From NCBI RefSeq assembly GCF_011516645.4, contig NZ_CP088284.1, forward strand, positions 248,001 through 312,000: a stretch of DNA of 64,000 nucleotides. Reading direction: 5' to 3'. The notes beneath the pieces are model-generated. The model saw only the letters and a program-made list of their open reading frames with translations. It had not been told where the DNA came from and did not search any database. Shown here piece by piece: positions 28,618 through 38,099 of this stretch. The stretch's first letter is position 1; each line of letters starts with the position of its first letter. Source of the DNA: Bradyrhizobium septentrionale. Lineage in GTDB: Bacteria > Pseudomonadota > Alphaproteobacteria > Rhizobiales > Xanthobacteraceae. The position numbers and the translations under genes were made by a program.

Positions 28618-29253
28618 CTAACGCACTTGTACGAAAATAGCCCCTGCGCCGGGTGCGGCGACTGCTCGCGAGTGGAAATGGAGAAATTCGCGGTGAGCTG
28701 AACGGGTGGGTTGGGTATTCATCTGGTCTGCCTCCGGGGCGCATATACTCAGCAGCGCGTTGCAATAAAGCGCGAACGACAGCGCGTCGGGGATCGGCGG
28801 TGGGGCACGCCCCACCGTGTCCAGGCCGAGGGGCGCGCGCATGGTCGCATTCTGCCGACAGGCCTGCGCCATCATCGATGGCGACAGCCTGATACCATTG
28901 AGGAAGTCCAGCAGGTCTTGCTCCACTGGCGCCAAGGCAATCTCGGAATCGAGCCTCGCAGCCAATCGTTCGTGAAACTTGACCAATGCCTGGCTTGCGG
29001 GCTCGAGCCTCCGGCCGCGCAGTGAACTGGGGTACGGCGCGATCTCCAACTGCGGTTGACCCTGCTTGCCCTTCTCTTTAATTACAGGCTCACCCCCAAC
29101 GTCATAAAGCGCGCATGCCTTGTGTGGATCTGGCTGGGCCGTCCTTTCAATTTGGAACTGAAAACGAAGCTTGGCATCACGCGAGACTTTCGATGATTGG
29201 AGCCGCTCCGATGCGGCCGCAAAGAGCCCGTCACCGCGATAGAGTTCCACCAC
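28618..29253 (-). CDS. Unknown 211-aa protein
   Basis: The frame opens with GTG at 29251-29253. It contains RDAKLRFQFQIERTAQPDPH, CALYDVGGEPVIKEKGKQG, KFHERLAARLDSEIALAPVE and DLLDFLNGIRLSPSMMAQAC, with no signal peptide or membrane segment. I do not recognise it with confidence. Size and composition made me consider a type III secretion accessory protein, without a firm motif. Codon use is plausible for coding. It lies between an IS630 remnant and a TPR-like fragment. Confidence 0.4.
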   Translation of the reverse strand: MVELYRGDGLFAAASERLQSSKVSRDAKLRFQFQIERTAQPDPHKACALYDVGGEPVIKEKGKQGQPQLEIAPYPSSLRGRRLEPASQALVKFHERLAARLDSEIALAPVEQDLLDFLNGIRLSPSMMAQACRQNATMRAPLGLDTVGRAPPPIPDALSFALYCNALLSICAPEADQMNTQPTRSAHREFLHFHSRAVAAPGAGAIFVQVR

Positions 29254-29396
29254 GATACAGATCGAATTCTAAGCCGAATAGCGGCTTCCGTAAGCTGCAA
29301 ATTCTTGTAGTTGACCGCCCTTCGGGCCGAATCGCTCCAGATCAACGTCCTCTCGATCAGAGCGTGTGTCTGCATCTTGCCGCTTGCTGAAACCGT

Positions 29397-29862
29397 TCAC
29401 CAGGTTCGCAAGGTCTTGCTCAGCAAAACGAGCGAGCCGGCGACGCGACGTTGGTACTTTGCCCATTGGGCTCGTCGGCGAGCTACCTCGGGGCGATCGC
29501 GTTCGCCAGCCGCCACGCTTTTTTGAAGCTGAGCTTCTCGGCATGCACGAAGTCCCACACCGATAGTCGATCTTCAGGTCGCGACCGGCAAGCTCGGCAA
29601 GAGACTGCGTTTGGTGAAATCGCCGTCCCTGATCCGCTGCGACAGCCAGACTGCGTGGTCTCCCGAAACCGCCTTCGGCTTGTGACCGCCCATCTGGCCA
29701 GGCTCAACGCTGCCGCTCTCCTCGACCCGCTGCATCCAGCCGATGGCAGTACTGATCGCCACCCCAAACTGCTTGGCGGCACGATTGCGCGACATCCCGC
29801 GCTCGATGGCGGCCACGACACGCACGGAGATCCAGAGAATAAGGCTTGCCTATCCATGCTGG
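29397..29862 (-). pseudogene. IS630-family first-frame transposase protein, frameshifted
   Basis: In shifting frames: KPYSLDLR, VVAAIERGMSRNRAAKQFGV then STAIGWMQRVEESG, VWLSQRIRDGDFT, DYRSVWDFVHAEKLSFKK and VAAGERDRPEVARRRAQWAK to a stop at 29397-29399. At least three frame changes. The DDE part of the transposase is absent. Confidence 0.85.
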
Positions 29863-29982
29863 CCATGCTGGCGTCCAATCCAGCCAGCATGGTAAATCAG
29901 AAACACGCTGATTTTTGGATTGTCTTCGGGCGGGGTTACTTTCCCAAAAGCCCAATGCGGCCCATTGATGGACCTCGTGCAT

Positions 29983-31149
29983 TCAGCGCTGACGCTCACG
30001 CTCTGTCGCGCGTTCACCAGTCTGAGCTATTCGGATCTCCTTATCTCGTTCCGATGGATGACGATCTCGAACCGGTTCCATGACTGCTGCCCGCGAAAAC
30101 GAATGCCCGTTCTCAAGATGCTGGGCGATGCGCTCCCTGGCGAAAGCCATAATGTTCTGGCGAGCATTCTCATCGTTCGGCAGAGCGCGTTCGATAAGCT
30201 TGTTGATGACGGCGATCTGGGATTGGGCAGCGAGCAGGTCGGAATCATGCGCGGCCGCCGGTCGGTCTGCACGGCGTGCCTCCACCGTCACACTCCACCT
30301 GTTGCGCCACATCTGCCGCCGCTCAATGCTAGCGAGTCCTGTGGCGGCGTCTATGGATTTGATTGCCCTGATGACGGGTTCGACGCCATCCCTGCGCAAA
30401 GAGATGCGGTCGCCAGGCCTGCCGCCGCTATTTGCGACGTTCGTTTCAAGCCCGACGCCCCACACCTGATGTCGCCGGCCATCATCCAGTTCAATGGCTA
30501 CATAGGTTGATGGCTCGGCGTCGGCGCGGTTGCGGTAGGGGCCATAGCCGACCTCCATAAGACGTCCGGAAACGCCCTTGTCGTAATCGAGCCTATCCGC
30601 CTGCAGCGGCCTGTCGGAGGCGGAGCGAGCCTCTGCATCGTTGGCCCGGGCCCGGGCTCGATCCCATGCGACTCGCCGGTCAGCGAGCGCCTGGCGATCA
30701 GGCTCGCTTGGCTGATAGCCTTTGACATCCATCCCGCGCGCGCCAGCCTCGAGCCAGGCCTCGCGTCGGAACTCGACAGAACCACGGACGTGAAGTGCCT
30801 CCCAGTGGCGATATTGTGCCACGCTGACCATGTCCCGGATCACTTCTGCGGCAGCTATGCGGGTGACCAGGCGATCGTCAGTGGCCTTGAACGCGAGGTA
30901 CTCTTTCCGCTCATCGGCATAGAGCCGGGCTTCGCGGTCGGATCCATCCTTTTGGGGTTCACTGGCCACCACGTAATATTTCCGACGGATGCGGTCCGGA
31001 AACGCAACTTCCGTGACCTCCGCGGATGAAGGCGTGTTGGGGGCTGTTGCTGTGGACTCGGCGTCCCCCTTGCCTCGGGTGAAAGCGCGCCCCGCGCGAC
31101 GTTGCCGCTCCAGGCTGAAATCCCCGCTGTGGTCACGCGTGTCGTTCAT
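29983..31149 (-). CDS. LPD7-domain protein of conjugation cluster
   Basis: The 388-residue product has the LPD7 pattern found in conjugative relaxase-associated proteins: RKYYVVASEP, DDRLVTRIAAAEVIRDMVSV, HWEALHVRGSVEFRREAWLE and GMDVKGYQPSEPDRQALADR. A later part (YVAIELDDGRRHQVWGVGLE) resembles the plasmid primase/relaxase tail region. It overlaps the end of traG by 17 bases, so it belongs to the same operon. Usually a relaxase is encoded next to such a protein; here the cluster ends in an IS630 remnant, so the relaxase appears lost or lies elsewhere. Confidence 0.7.
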   Translation of the reverse strand: MNDTRDHSGDFSLERQRRAGRAFTRGKGDAESTATAPNTPSSAEVTEVAFPDRIRRKYYVVASEPQKDGSDREARLYADERKEYLAFKATDDRLVTRIAAAEVIRDMVSVAQYRHWEALHVRGSVEFRREAWLEAGARGMDVKGYQPSEPDRQALADRRVAWDRARARANDAEARSASDRPLQADRLDYDKGVSGRLMEVGYGPYRNRADAEPSTYVAIELDDGRRHQVWGVGLETNVANSGGRPGDRISLRRDGVEPVIRAIKSIDAATGLASIERRQMWRNRWSVTVEARRADRPAAAHDSDLLAAQSQIAVINKLIERALPNDENARQNIMAFARERIAQHLENGHSFSRAAVMEPVRDRHPSERDKEIRIAQTGERATERERQR

Positions 31150-33079
31150 GCTGTCGTCCGTTCTGCTTGCGGCTGGACCGTCGCGCCGGCGGGACGGCTT
31201 GGGCGTCGATGTAGTTCTGGACCCAGGCTTTCAGGTCGTCCTCAGAGAGTCCTTCGAGGTCGACGTCCACGTCCCCGAAATCAAAGCTGGCATTGGTTGG
31301 AATTGTGGAGGGGTCGGCTACCTCTTCGTCAGTCAACGGGCGGGACCGAAATACCGCGCGTAGCTCCGCAACCTCGGAGCGCAGCTCCTTGATCTCGGCG
31401 TCAAGCAGCGCGGTCGAGCGGCCGCCCGGCAGCTGCTGGACCGGTGCGGGTAGCAGGCGTGTGAGGAACGCCTTGTCTTCGTAATAGACGATCTTGTCGG
31501 CGACGACCGGGGGAAGGCCTGTGCCGAGGATGAAGGCCTTGGATCTTGGAAGAAGCTTCAGCTCCTGCGGCAGCATCAGGGCGCGCCGTTGTTCAGAGAC
31601 CGTCTCGCTGGTCGAGCGCATCGCGAGCCCTTTTGGCCCGCTGCGGCTCCGCGCTTTCACGGTGTCGTACCCGATGCGTTCGGAAAGCTCATTTGCTACG
31701 TCCTGTTCTTTCGGCGCGAACACCACCTCGACGGCATGGTTGGTCATGAAATTGCGGGCAGCGTCGACCCCGTAAATCGAGCGTAGCTGGGCCGGACTCT
31801 GGACCACGGTCAGGAGGCGGATGCCGTAACCGGCGATGAACGCGACGGATTTCGCGAGTACGTTGACATTGCCCAGCGCCGGAAATTCATCGAGCAGCAG
31901 CAGCACCTTGCGATTGAGTTTGGGATTTTGTTCCGGCAGCTCGCGGGTATTGAGATCGACCACCTGCTGAAAGAACAAGTTCAGAAGCGGCGCCATGCGG
32001 TCGAGATTGTCAGGGGTCACGCCGAGATAGATCGACATCGGTTTTTGCCGCAGCTGCCGCAGATCGAAATCGTTGGTCGATGTGGCGGCATCGATGCGCG
32101 GGTTGAGCCAAAGCCCGAGCCTCGCCGTGACGGTCTTGCGCACGGAGTTCATGGTGTTTTCAGAAGCCGCGAGGAAGTCGTTCAAGGCCGTGATGCAATT
32201 CCGCGACAGTGGCGAAGGGCCGGACTTGCGCGCAGCGACAATTTTGTCGAAATGTGTCTTGAGGTCGGGGGCAGCGGACAGCTGGTGCAGGATTTCTCCG
32301 ATCGTCAATGGCAAGCCCGGCGTTTCCGCGACATAGCCGCCGATCGCCACAAAGGCCGAGCGGGCCGCCTCGAACCAGAACGGATCGCCTCGGCTTTCGG
32401 CCGGAAACAGCATCACCGCGATGCGTTGCAGATCGTCATAGAGATCCGCGGGATCGCCGCGCACATAACCAAGCGGATTGTAGCGCGCGGTGCGACCGTT
32501 CTCCTCGAGCGGATCGAACAAGTAGACCTCCTGCCCGTGAGCTGCGCGAAATCCCGCAGACCGATCCCAGTTTTCCTTCTTTACATCGAGAACGACCACC
32601 GAATCTGGCCAATTCAATAGGTTTGGAATGACATAGCCGACACCCTTCCCCGCCCTGGTCGGAGCGTAGACCAGGACGTGTTCCGACCCGCCGAAGCAGA
32701 GCAGTGCACCGTCCTTACGGCCGAGTAGCACGCCTTCCTTGGATCGCAGGCCAGCGGCCTTGATCTCTCGCTCGGACGCGAAACGCGCGCTGCCGTAAAG
32801 CGGGAGAGGACGGTGCCGGAAGAGTGCGCCGAGCAGGCCAAAGACCACAACCACCCCGGTGAGAGTCGACAGAGTCAGCCAGCGGTCGAAACGTGTGTCA
32901 GCGCCGTAACGCGGCCAGCCCGTCGCTATCTCCGACCAATGCAGTCCTCCATCGTGAAGCCGGAGCCCCAGCAGCAGAACGTTCGAGGCGACCAGCAGGA
33001 ACAGCGCGCAGCCCGCGAGCGCGACTGCCAGGCCCTGCGCGGCCCTAATTGTTCTGGTCGCGTTTGCGAACGGGGTCAT
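31133..33079 (-). CDS. traG: Type IV coupling protein TraG/VirD4
   Basis: This 648-residue inner-membrane ATPase brings the relaxase-DNA complex to the type IV secretion channel. Two N-terminal membrane segments are visible (about residues 14-37 and 68-87). Walker A is APTRAGKGVGYVIP (139-152) and Walker B is VLLLLDEFPALG (about 395). The TraG signature AVEVVFAPKEQDVANELSER is present. It starts inside the last 35 bases of virB11 and overlaps the LPD7 gene downstream. Intact. Confidence 0.95.
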   Translation of the reverse strand: MTPFANATRTIRAAQGLAVALAGCALFLLVASNVLLLGLRLHDGGLHWSEIATGWPRYGADTRFDRWLTLSTLTGVVVVFGLLGALFRHRPLPLYGSARFASEREIKAAGLRSKEGVLLGRKDGALLCFGGSEHVLVYAPTRAGKGVGYVIPNLLNWPDSVVVLDVKKENWDRSAGFRAAHGQEVYLFDPLEENGRTARYNPLGYVRGDPADLYDDLQRIAVMLFPAESRGDPFWFEAARSAFVAIGGYVAETPGLPLTIGEILHQLSAAPDLKTHFDKIVAARKSGPSPLSRNCITALNDFLAASENTMNSVRKTVTARLGLWLNPRIDAATSTNDFDLRQLRQKPMSIYLGVTPDNLDRMAPLLNLFFQQVVDLNTRELPEQNPKLNRKVLLLLDEFPALGNVNVLAKSVAFIAGYGIRLLTVVQSPAQLRSIYGVDAARNFMTNHAVEVVFAPKEQDVANELSERIGYDTVKARSRSGPKGLAMRSTSETVSEQRRALMLPQELKLLPRSKAFILGTGLPPVVADKIVYYEDKAFLTRLLPAPVQQLPGGRSTALLDAEIKELRSEVAELRAVFRSRPLTDEEVADPSTIPTNASFDFGDVDVDLEGLSEDDLKAWVQNYIDAQAVPPARRSSRKQNGRQHERHA

Positions 33080-34076
33080 AATAAATCTCCGAAATGCGGT
33101 AGCGGCCGTCCCGCTTCTGCATCTGGATGACGACGTCGACGAGAAGCAGCAGCAGCGAGCGGATATCGTCGCGATGAAGGTCGCGGCCTTCCGCGCTTTC
33201 CTTGACCAACAACGTCAGCTGCTCGAAGGCGAGCCGGGCGCTATCGGCATGAACCGTTGTGATCGATCCTGGATGGCCGGAATTCACATTCCTCAGATAG
33301 AAGAATGCGGTTCCATCGCGCAGCTCCTGCAACAGAATGCGATCCGGCCGCATCCGCAGGCAGGACTCGAGGAGCTCGCGCGGTCCAATTTTAGCAACGC
33401 CCTGCCCGTCCTTGGCATAGATCAGCCGCACGCAATTCTGATGCGGGATGACAAGCTCGGCGGTGTCCTCAATGGTGATGAGCCGCTCGTGCGCGGGGAT
33501 CGCCGCGATCAACGCCTTGGATAGCGTGGTCTTTCCCGAGCCAGTTGCCCCGGAAATGATGACGTTGCGGCGAGTTTCGACGGCAAGCTGGAGGAAGTCG
33601 CGCCAGGCGCCGGCTTCTTTCAGAGTCAGAAGCCGATGCTCATCCGCGGCGAGTTCGTCATTGGCGATGCGGACCTCGTCGAACAGCTTTGCCCGCTCAA
33701 AGGCAGCCAGTGTCATCGTCAAACACGACGGTTTGCGGATTGTGAGACTGACCGTGCCGGCCGGCACAGCAGGGGGGACGACGATTTGACAGCGCTCCTC
33801 GCCAATCAGCGTGGTCGACACCACCGGATGCTCCGGTCCGATGTCCTGACGGGTGTGACCGGCGGCCGCGGTCGCCAGGTGTGAGAGGTAGGCATGTGTC
33901 AGCGCTGGCGCTTCGTGCCGGGTCCAGCCGCCAGCACCTTCCACGAAAATCTCGCCGGGACGGTTGACGACGATTTCGGTCAGGGATTTGTCTGCCAGAA
34001 ATGGAGCCAGCGGCTCCAGATAGCGCGCCAGCACGAGCCGGCTGCCATCCCGTTCGATGGAGTGTACGGCGCTCAC
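33045..34076 (-). CDS. virB11: T4SS traffic ATPase VirB11
   Basis: The start I prefer is GTG at 34074-34076 (VSAVHSIERDG), overlapping the virB10 stop as GTGA; this gives 343 residues. VirB11 is a hexameric ATPase at the channel base. Walker A is ISGATGSGKTTLSKAL, with the Asp box TIEDTAELVI, Walker B RPDRILLQELRD and His box SGHPGSITTVHADS. Because virB10 is frameshifted, the same frame is open upstream to 35219, which would give a fusion protein. Confidence 0.93.
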   Translation of the reverse strand: MSAVHSIERDGSRLVLARYLEPLAPFLADKSLTEIVVNRPGEIFVEGAGGWTRHEAPALTHAYLSHLATAAAGHTRQDIGPEHPVVSTTLIGEERCQIVVPPAVPAGTVSLTIRKPSCLTMTLAAFERAKLFDEVRIANDELAADEHRLLTLKEAGAWRDFLQLAVETRRNVIISGATGSGKTTLSKALIAAIPAHERLITIEDTAELVIPHQNCVRLIYAKDGQGVAKIGPRELLESCLRMRPDRILLQELRDGTAFFYLRNVNSGHPGSITTVHADSARLAFEQLTLLVKESAEGRDLHRDDIRSLLLLLVDVVIQMQKRDGRYRISEIYYDPVRKRDQNN

Positions 34077-35219
34077 TTTGTCACCACGGCCGGGGCCACG
34101 AGGCCTCCGGGAACGGTGCGGTCCAATATCTGCGTGCGGGTATCGACCCGCCGCAATTGATAGACGGAGGAGAAATCGACATCGCGGGCGACAAAGATAT
34201 TGACCAGTTCGCCCTGGTTTTTGTTGAGCGTCGGTGGAATGTTGATCGACTGCTCGAACGGCGATTGCCGCGGCGGTGTTAGTAGCGCCGGTGGTGTTGT
34301 TGATCTGGATGGAGCTGTCCTGCAGCTGCTGACGCCCGATCGAGGAGGCATCATTGACAATCGACAGCAGGAGCGCCGAACCGAACCGTTCAAAGAAGTG
34401 AGTGTCGATGTCGCCGTCGAAGCCGGCGCGGCCCAGCGCATCGGTGGCCGGCGAGGCCAATGCCGCAATGACGCCAGTCGGTGTCTTGGCGCGGGTCCAC
34501 AGCACGAACAGGCGTTTTGAGCCGCGTCGCACGTTGCCACGATATTCACCAACCACTTGCGTGCCCTTTTCCATCAGCACCACGTTGCCCGAATCCGACA
34601 TCACGTCGCGCACCACGACGCAGGAGACGAAACCGGCCACGTCCGAGGACATCGCCGTCTCCAGCACGCATGGGATCGAGGTGCCTTGCGTGACCAGCAG
34701 ATTGCGGTTAGGCAGCCGCGCCGCGCGCACGCCCTCGATCGGCGTTGGCCTCAGCTTGTCGGCGAGGTCGTTGCGTGGCTCGCCCCGCCCGAACCCATAG
34801 GGATCGGTAACGACACTTCCGGTTACGCTGTCGTGGGCTGCGCGCCCCGCCGAGATCGGTCGGTTATAGGCCAGCACTGGTGCGCGCCGGGCACTTTCCA
34901 GAAGCTGGTCGGAAGCGGGCGCGGGGGCGGCTGGCGTGGCTGCGACCGGCGCGGTTCCAATCGAGGCTGTGGCGATCGGTGCGGCTGGCGCTTCCGGGAT
35001 GGGCTCGAACGCCGCCGCCTGGCGGATCACCAGCTTGCGGGCGGAATCGCTGACCGGCTTATCACCTTTCCAGGTGCCCCAAATGATCAGAGCGGCAAAC
35101 GCGGTGAGCGCCAGCGCGCCGAAGCCGCGTTTGAGCATTGCCGCTCGACCATTGTCCCCTCCTCCCACCGGCGTAATGCCTCGGTCGCCGGCGATCGTCT
35201 CATCGTGATGTTCGGTCAT
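34073..35219 (-). pseudogene. virB10: T4SS channel protein VirB10, frameshifted near its end
   Basis: VirB10 spans both membranes of the secretion channel. One N-terminal membrane segment (FGALALTAFAALIIWGTW, about residues 32-49), a proline/alanine-rich periplasmic linker and the beta-barrel domain (VTQGTSIPCVLETAMSSDVA; VLMEKGTQVVGEYRGNV; GFDGDIDTHFFERFGSALLL) are clear. After TNTAAAIA (about 34262) the true end, FEQSINIPPTLNKNQGELVN then a C-terminus PAVVTK with stop at 34073-34075, is in another frame: one base appears lost. Unless this is a base-calling error, the C-terminal antenna-side strand region is wrong and the frame runs on into virB11. Confidence 0.88.
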
Positions 35220-35230
35220 GTCGCGCTCGC

Positions 35231-36082
35231 CTATCGTGGCCTTGGGGTTGGTATTGATTTCTTCGGCCGCCGCTCGATCGAGGGGCTTGTGGTATTGGTG
35301 CCCGGGTTAATCCCCACGGGATCGAAGGCCTCGTTGAAAATGCAGAGCACGGTGTCGCCTTTGCGCAGCTGAAATTCCCGGGCCGTGGCGTGAACAACCA
35401 CGAGCTCGCCGCGGACATCCTTGGGCACCAGGCTTTCCGAGCCGTCGGAGTTGATCAGATAGATCGCGGGGATTTCGCGGTTGCCCGCAAAGCGGAACGT
35501 GGTCTCTTTGCCGTCGTCGAAAACGGCTTCGGGCTCGAGGTCGACTGAGCCCTGCGCTGAAAAGCGCCAGTTGCGCGCACCATAAGCATGGTGGAGATCG
35601 AAGGTCTGCTCGATCAGCGCGCCTTCCCTCTCGGCGCCGCGGGCGGCCGCCTCAGCGCGCCGGCGCTCTATCTCGTCGCCGGGATAGGCGAAGCGGACGA
35701 CGAAGTAACTGTCCGCCAGTGTCGTCTCGGCGATCGATAATTCGAATTGATAAGACCGCTTGCGGCCATCGGGGCGCGTGGTGACGACCTGCAGGTTGGT
35801 TGGTGGATGTTTTTCCCGCGGCTTGAGGAACAGGATTGAGCCTGCCGGTGCGACCTCCCATGCAATCGCATCGCCGATCGCGACATGCGCAACCTCCTCA
35901 TCATCGGCGAACAGAACCTGGGTCGATGCCCGAATCACGCCGTTGACCCGGACCACGTTGGCTGGATCGTAGGTCACGGTTCGCACGCGCGCATCATGTT
36001 GTCCGGGTGACGGCTGTTGCAACGCAAAAGCCGGCTCCGCGAATCCCAGGACAAAGGTCATCAAGAGAACGAAAGACTTCAT
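35231..36082 (-). CDS. virB9: T4SS outer-membrane channel protein VirB9
   Basis: ATG at 36080-36082 gives MKSFVLLMTFVLGFAEPAFA, a clear signal peptide cut after AFA, then 263 residues. Conserved parts include YDPANVVRVNGVIRASTQVL, the VVTTRPDGRKRSYQFEL strand pair and NWRFSAQGSVDLEPEAVFDD GKETTFRFAGN (read as two blocks). With VirB7 and VirB10 it forms the outer-membrane core. The start overlaps the virB8 stop by four bases (ATGA). Confidence 0.94.
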   Translation of the reverse strand: MKSFVLLMTFVLGFAEPAFALQQPSPGQHDARVRTVTYDPANVVRVNGVIRASTQVLFADDEEVAHVAIGDAIAWEVAPAGSILFLKPREKHPPTNLQVVTTRPDGRKRSYQFELSIAETTLADSYFVVRFAYPGDEIERRRAEAAARGAEREGALIEQTFDLHHAYGARNWRFSAQGSVDLEPEAVFDDGKETTFRFAGNREIPAIYLINSDGSESLVPKDVRGELVVVHATAREFQLRKGDTVLCIFNEAFDPVGINPGTNTTSPSIERRPKKSIPTPRPR

Positions 36083-36750
36083 GGCACGACCTCCGGATCG
36101 GCGCGATATTCCGAGACCAGAAAGCCGAGGGGGTTGATGAGACGGTCGGCGGAGGACATTGGCGCGTTGGCATAGGAAAACGTCAGGGTGGAGATCCAGT
36201 GGGTGATGCGGGTTTCCTCGCCCTTGCGGCTCTCCTTCATGAAACGCACAGAGGCCACATTGTCGGCCAGGAGCGAGATCGCCTTGATCCGTACTGTGGC
36301 GACCCCGAAACGGCCCTGAACGGCCTGGGGGCTTTCGGGATTGGAGCCGCGGTACCATGCCGCGAAGCGGGCCTGTTCGCCCTGCCCCGAGAGCAGCGAA
36401 ATCGTCCGAAAATTGGCTTCTGCCTCCGGGTAGCTGTAACCTTCACGCGCCCGAACGTAACGTCCAAGAAAATACTTGGTGACGGCTTCGTCATAACGCG
36501 CCGGCGTCGAACTGAGGGCGGAGACGGTGTCCACAATGCCGGTGGCATTGTCGACCCGGATCACGAACGGCTCGACCGTCTTTAGCGGCGCCAGTGCCGC
36601 GACCGCACTGAGCGAGGCGATCGCCAATGCGCAGGCGCCCGCGGCAATCACCCATGCCGTTCTGCGCGAGCGATGGGCCGCCAGCAACAGATCCTGCTCC
36701 CATCGACGCGCATTGTCGAAATAGGCTTTCAGCTCATCGTGCCCGACCAT
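36079..36750 (-). CDS. virB8: T4SS inner-membrane protein VirB8
   Basis: ATG at 36748-36750 (MVGHDELKAYFDNARRWEQD) gives 223 residues with one membrane segment near residues 32-54 and the NTF2-like periplasmic domain (VEPFVIRVDNATGIVDTV; YSYPEAEANFRTISLLS; ITHWISTLTFSYAN). VirB8 nucleates the channel. The long upstream frame extension overlaps virB7 and is not needed. Confidence 0.94.
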   Translation of the reverse strand: MVGHDELKAYFDNARRWEQDLLLAAHRSRRTAWVIAAGACALAIASLSAVAALAPLKTVEPFVIRVDNATGIVDTVSALSSTPARYDEAVTKYFLGRYVRAREGYSYPEAEANFRTISLLSGQGEQARFAAWYRGSNPESPQAVQGRFGVATVRIKAISLLADNVASVRFMKESRKGEETRITHWISTLTFSYANAPMSSADRLINPLGFLVSEYRADPEVVP

Positions 36751-36751
36751 C

Positions 36752-37051
36752 TCATGCCTCCTTGCCGCAAGCGCGGTAAGAGGCTGCAATGGCGGCCTGG
36801 TGGTCTGATGCAGCCAGTTGCGTGGAGGGCGCTGCCGGGGCGATCTCACCCTTGCGGATGTCTGGTGCCGGTGCGGACGGCGGAATAGGCGGCTCCGGCG
36901 TCGCCAATGGCGTACCCGTCTCCCAATCCCACAGCGAACGATTGAGCGGCCGCCGAGCCTGGCCATCACATGATGGCGGTCCCTTTGACCAGCTCGCGCA
37001 GCCGCCAAGCTGAACTGCGATTAGGCAGATGATGAATAGTCGACGCCACAT
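36752..37051 (-). CDS. virB7: VirB7-like lipoprotein
   Basis: The 99-residue product has a lipoprotein signal with the lipobox LGGC (Cys about residue 18) after MWRRLFIICLIAVQ, then a proline-rich part (TPEPPIPPSAPAPDI). In this position it should be the VirB7/TrbH-type lipoprotein that anchors VirB9. It ends one base before the virB8 start. Confidence 0.75.
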   Translation of the reverse strand: MWRRLFIICLIAVQLGGCASWSKGPPSCDGQARRPLNRSLWDWETGTPLATPEPPIPPSAPAPDIRKGEIAPAAPSTQLAASDHQAAIAASYRACGKEA

Positions 37052-37101
37052 CGTTCTGATGCCCCTGTTTGTCGTTGTCGCCTGTTGCCGGCGATGATTG
37101 T

Positions 37102-38088
37102 CTACGTCGCGGCGGTCCCCTGCGATCGGGTGCGCTGCATACTGCCGCCCTGCCGGCTCGCTCTTAGTGCGGCGAGACCCCGGCTGGCTGACCAGCGCGC
37201 GCCGGCATAAGCGCCGCCGGCTGCGGCCGTCGCGTTGGCAATCATTGGGCTCGTGACCAGCCGGCTTGCGAGCGAAGCGCCACCCCCGGCGAGGCCGCCT
37301 GCGATGACCGGCAGTTGAAGCGCGATGTATCCGGACAGACCGAGCACCGCGCTGATGGCGACCGCAGCTACCACCATCTCGCCGGCCGTGCCGGCGTTTG
37401 CAGCGAACCTGTCGATGAAGCCGCTGACGGTGGTCAACATCAGCCCGACCAGAGCGACCACCAGCACCAGCAGGATCACGAAATTCGCGACCTGCCGAAG
37501 CCAGGCCTCCGTGAACGGGCGCGTGGCCTCAAATAGTCCAAGCGCAATGAAGAGCGGCCCAAGCGCGATCACGACGCCCAGACCAACTTTGGCATAGAGC
37601 AGGATGGCAAATTGTAAGAAGGAACCAACCGCGACAAAGACCAGAAGAATGGCGGCAATCAGCGCTGGCGCGATGTTGGTCAGTCCGGCCTGTTTGTAGA
37701 TCCTATTTGCTACGTCAATTCCTTTGGTCAGAAGCTGATCTAACGGAACCCCCGAATTGGTATTCAGTCCAGCACCAGCCAACGCATTGCCAATCTCCTT
37801 CGGCAAGGAATCAAAGAACAGCCCCGTGACGTATTGCTGAAACGCGCTTGAGTTGGTCGCTAGCAGCACCACGACTACGATCCGCATTGCCCGCCAGGCA
37901 AACTCCATGATTGGCTCGGAGATTGCGCCCCGCATCACCGCAAAGCCGTAGAGGATGACATAGAGCATCACGGCCGTGCGAAGAGGACCATCAATGTAGG
38001 AGGCAAGATTCGATACCGAGGTCGACACGAACGTCGTGATCGGCTGCTCGAACTCCTTCAGAAAACTGTCAAAGACGTTTATGGCCAT
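37102..38088 (-). CDS. virB6: T4SS polytopic membrane protein VirB6/TrbL
   Basis: From ATG 38086-38088 (MAINVFDSFLKEFEQPITTF) the 328-residue product has about six to seven hydrophobic segments, e.g. VMLYVILYGFAVMRGAI, IAAILLVFVAVGSFLQFAI and VVIALGPLFIALGLFEATRP, matching VirB6/TrbL. A glycine/alanine-rich tail follows. It forms the inner-membrane part of the channel. Confidence 0.92.
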   Translation of the reverse strand: MAINVFDSFLKEFEQPITTFVSTSVSNLASYIDGPLRTAVMLYVILYGFAVMRGAISEPIMEFAWRAMRIVVVVLLATNSSAFQQYVTGLFFDSLPKEIGNALAGAGLNTNSGVPLDQLLTKGIDVANRIYKQAGLTNIAPALIAAILLVFVAVGSFLQFAILLYAKVGLGVVIALGPLFIALGLFEATRPFTEAWLRQVANFVILLVLVVALVGLMLTTVSGFIDRFAANAGTAGEMVVAAVAISAVLGLSGYIALQLPVIAGGLAGGGASLASRLVTSPMIANATAAAGGAYAGARWSASRGLAALRASRQGGSMQRTRSQGTAAT

Positions 38089-38099
38089 CGCGGCGATCC

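Noticed and set aside
28618..29253. Type III secretion protein NolU/SctK
   Set aside because: Size is right but I could not point to a diagnostic motif, so it is left as unknown.
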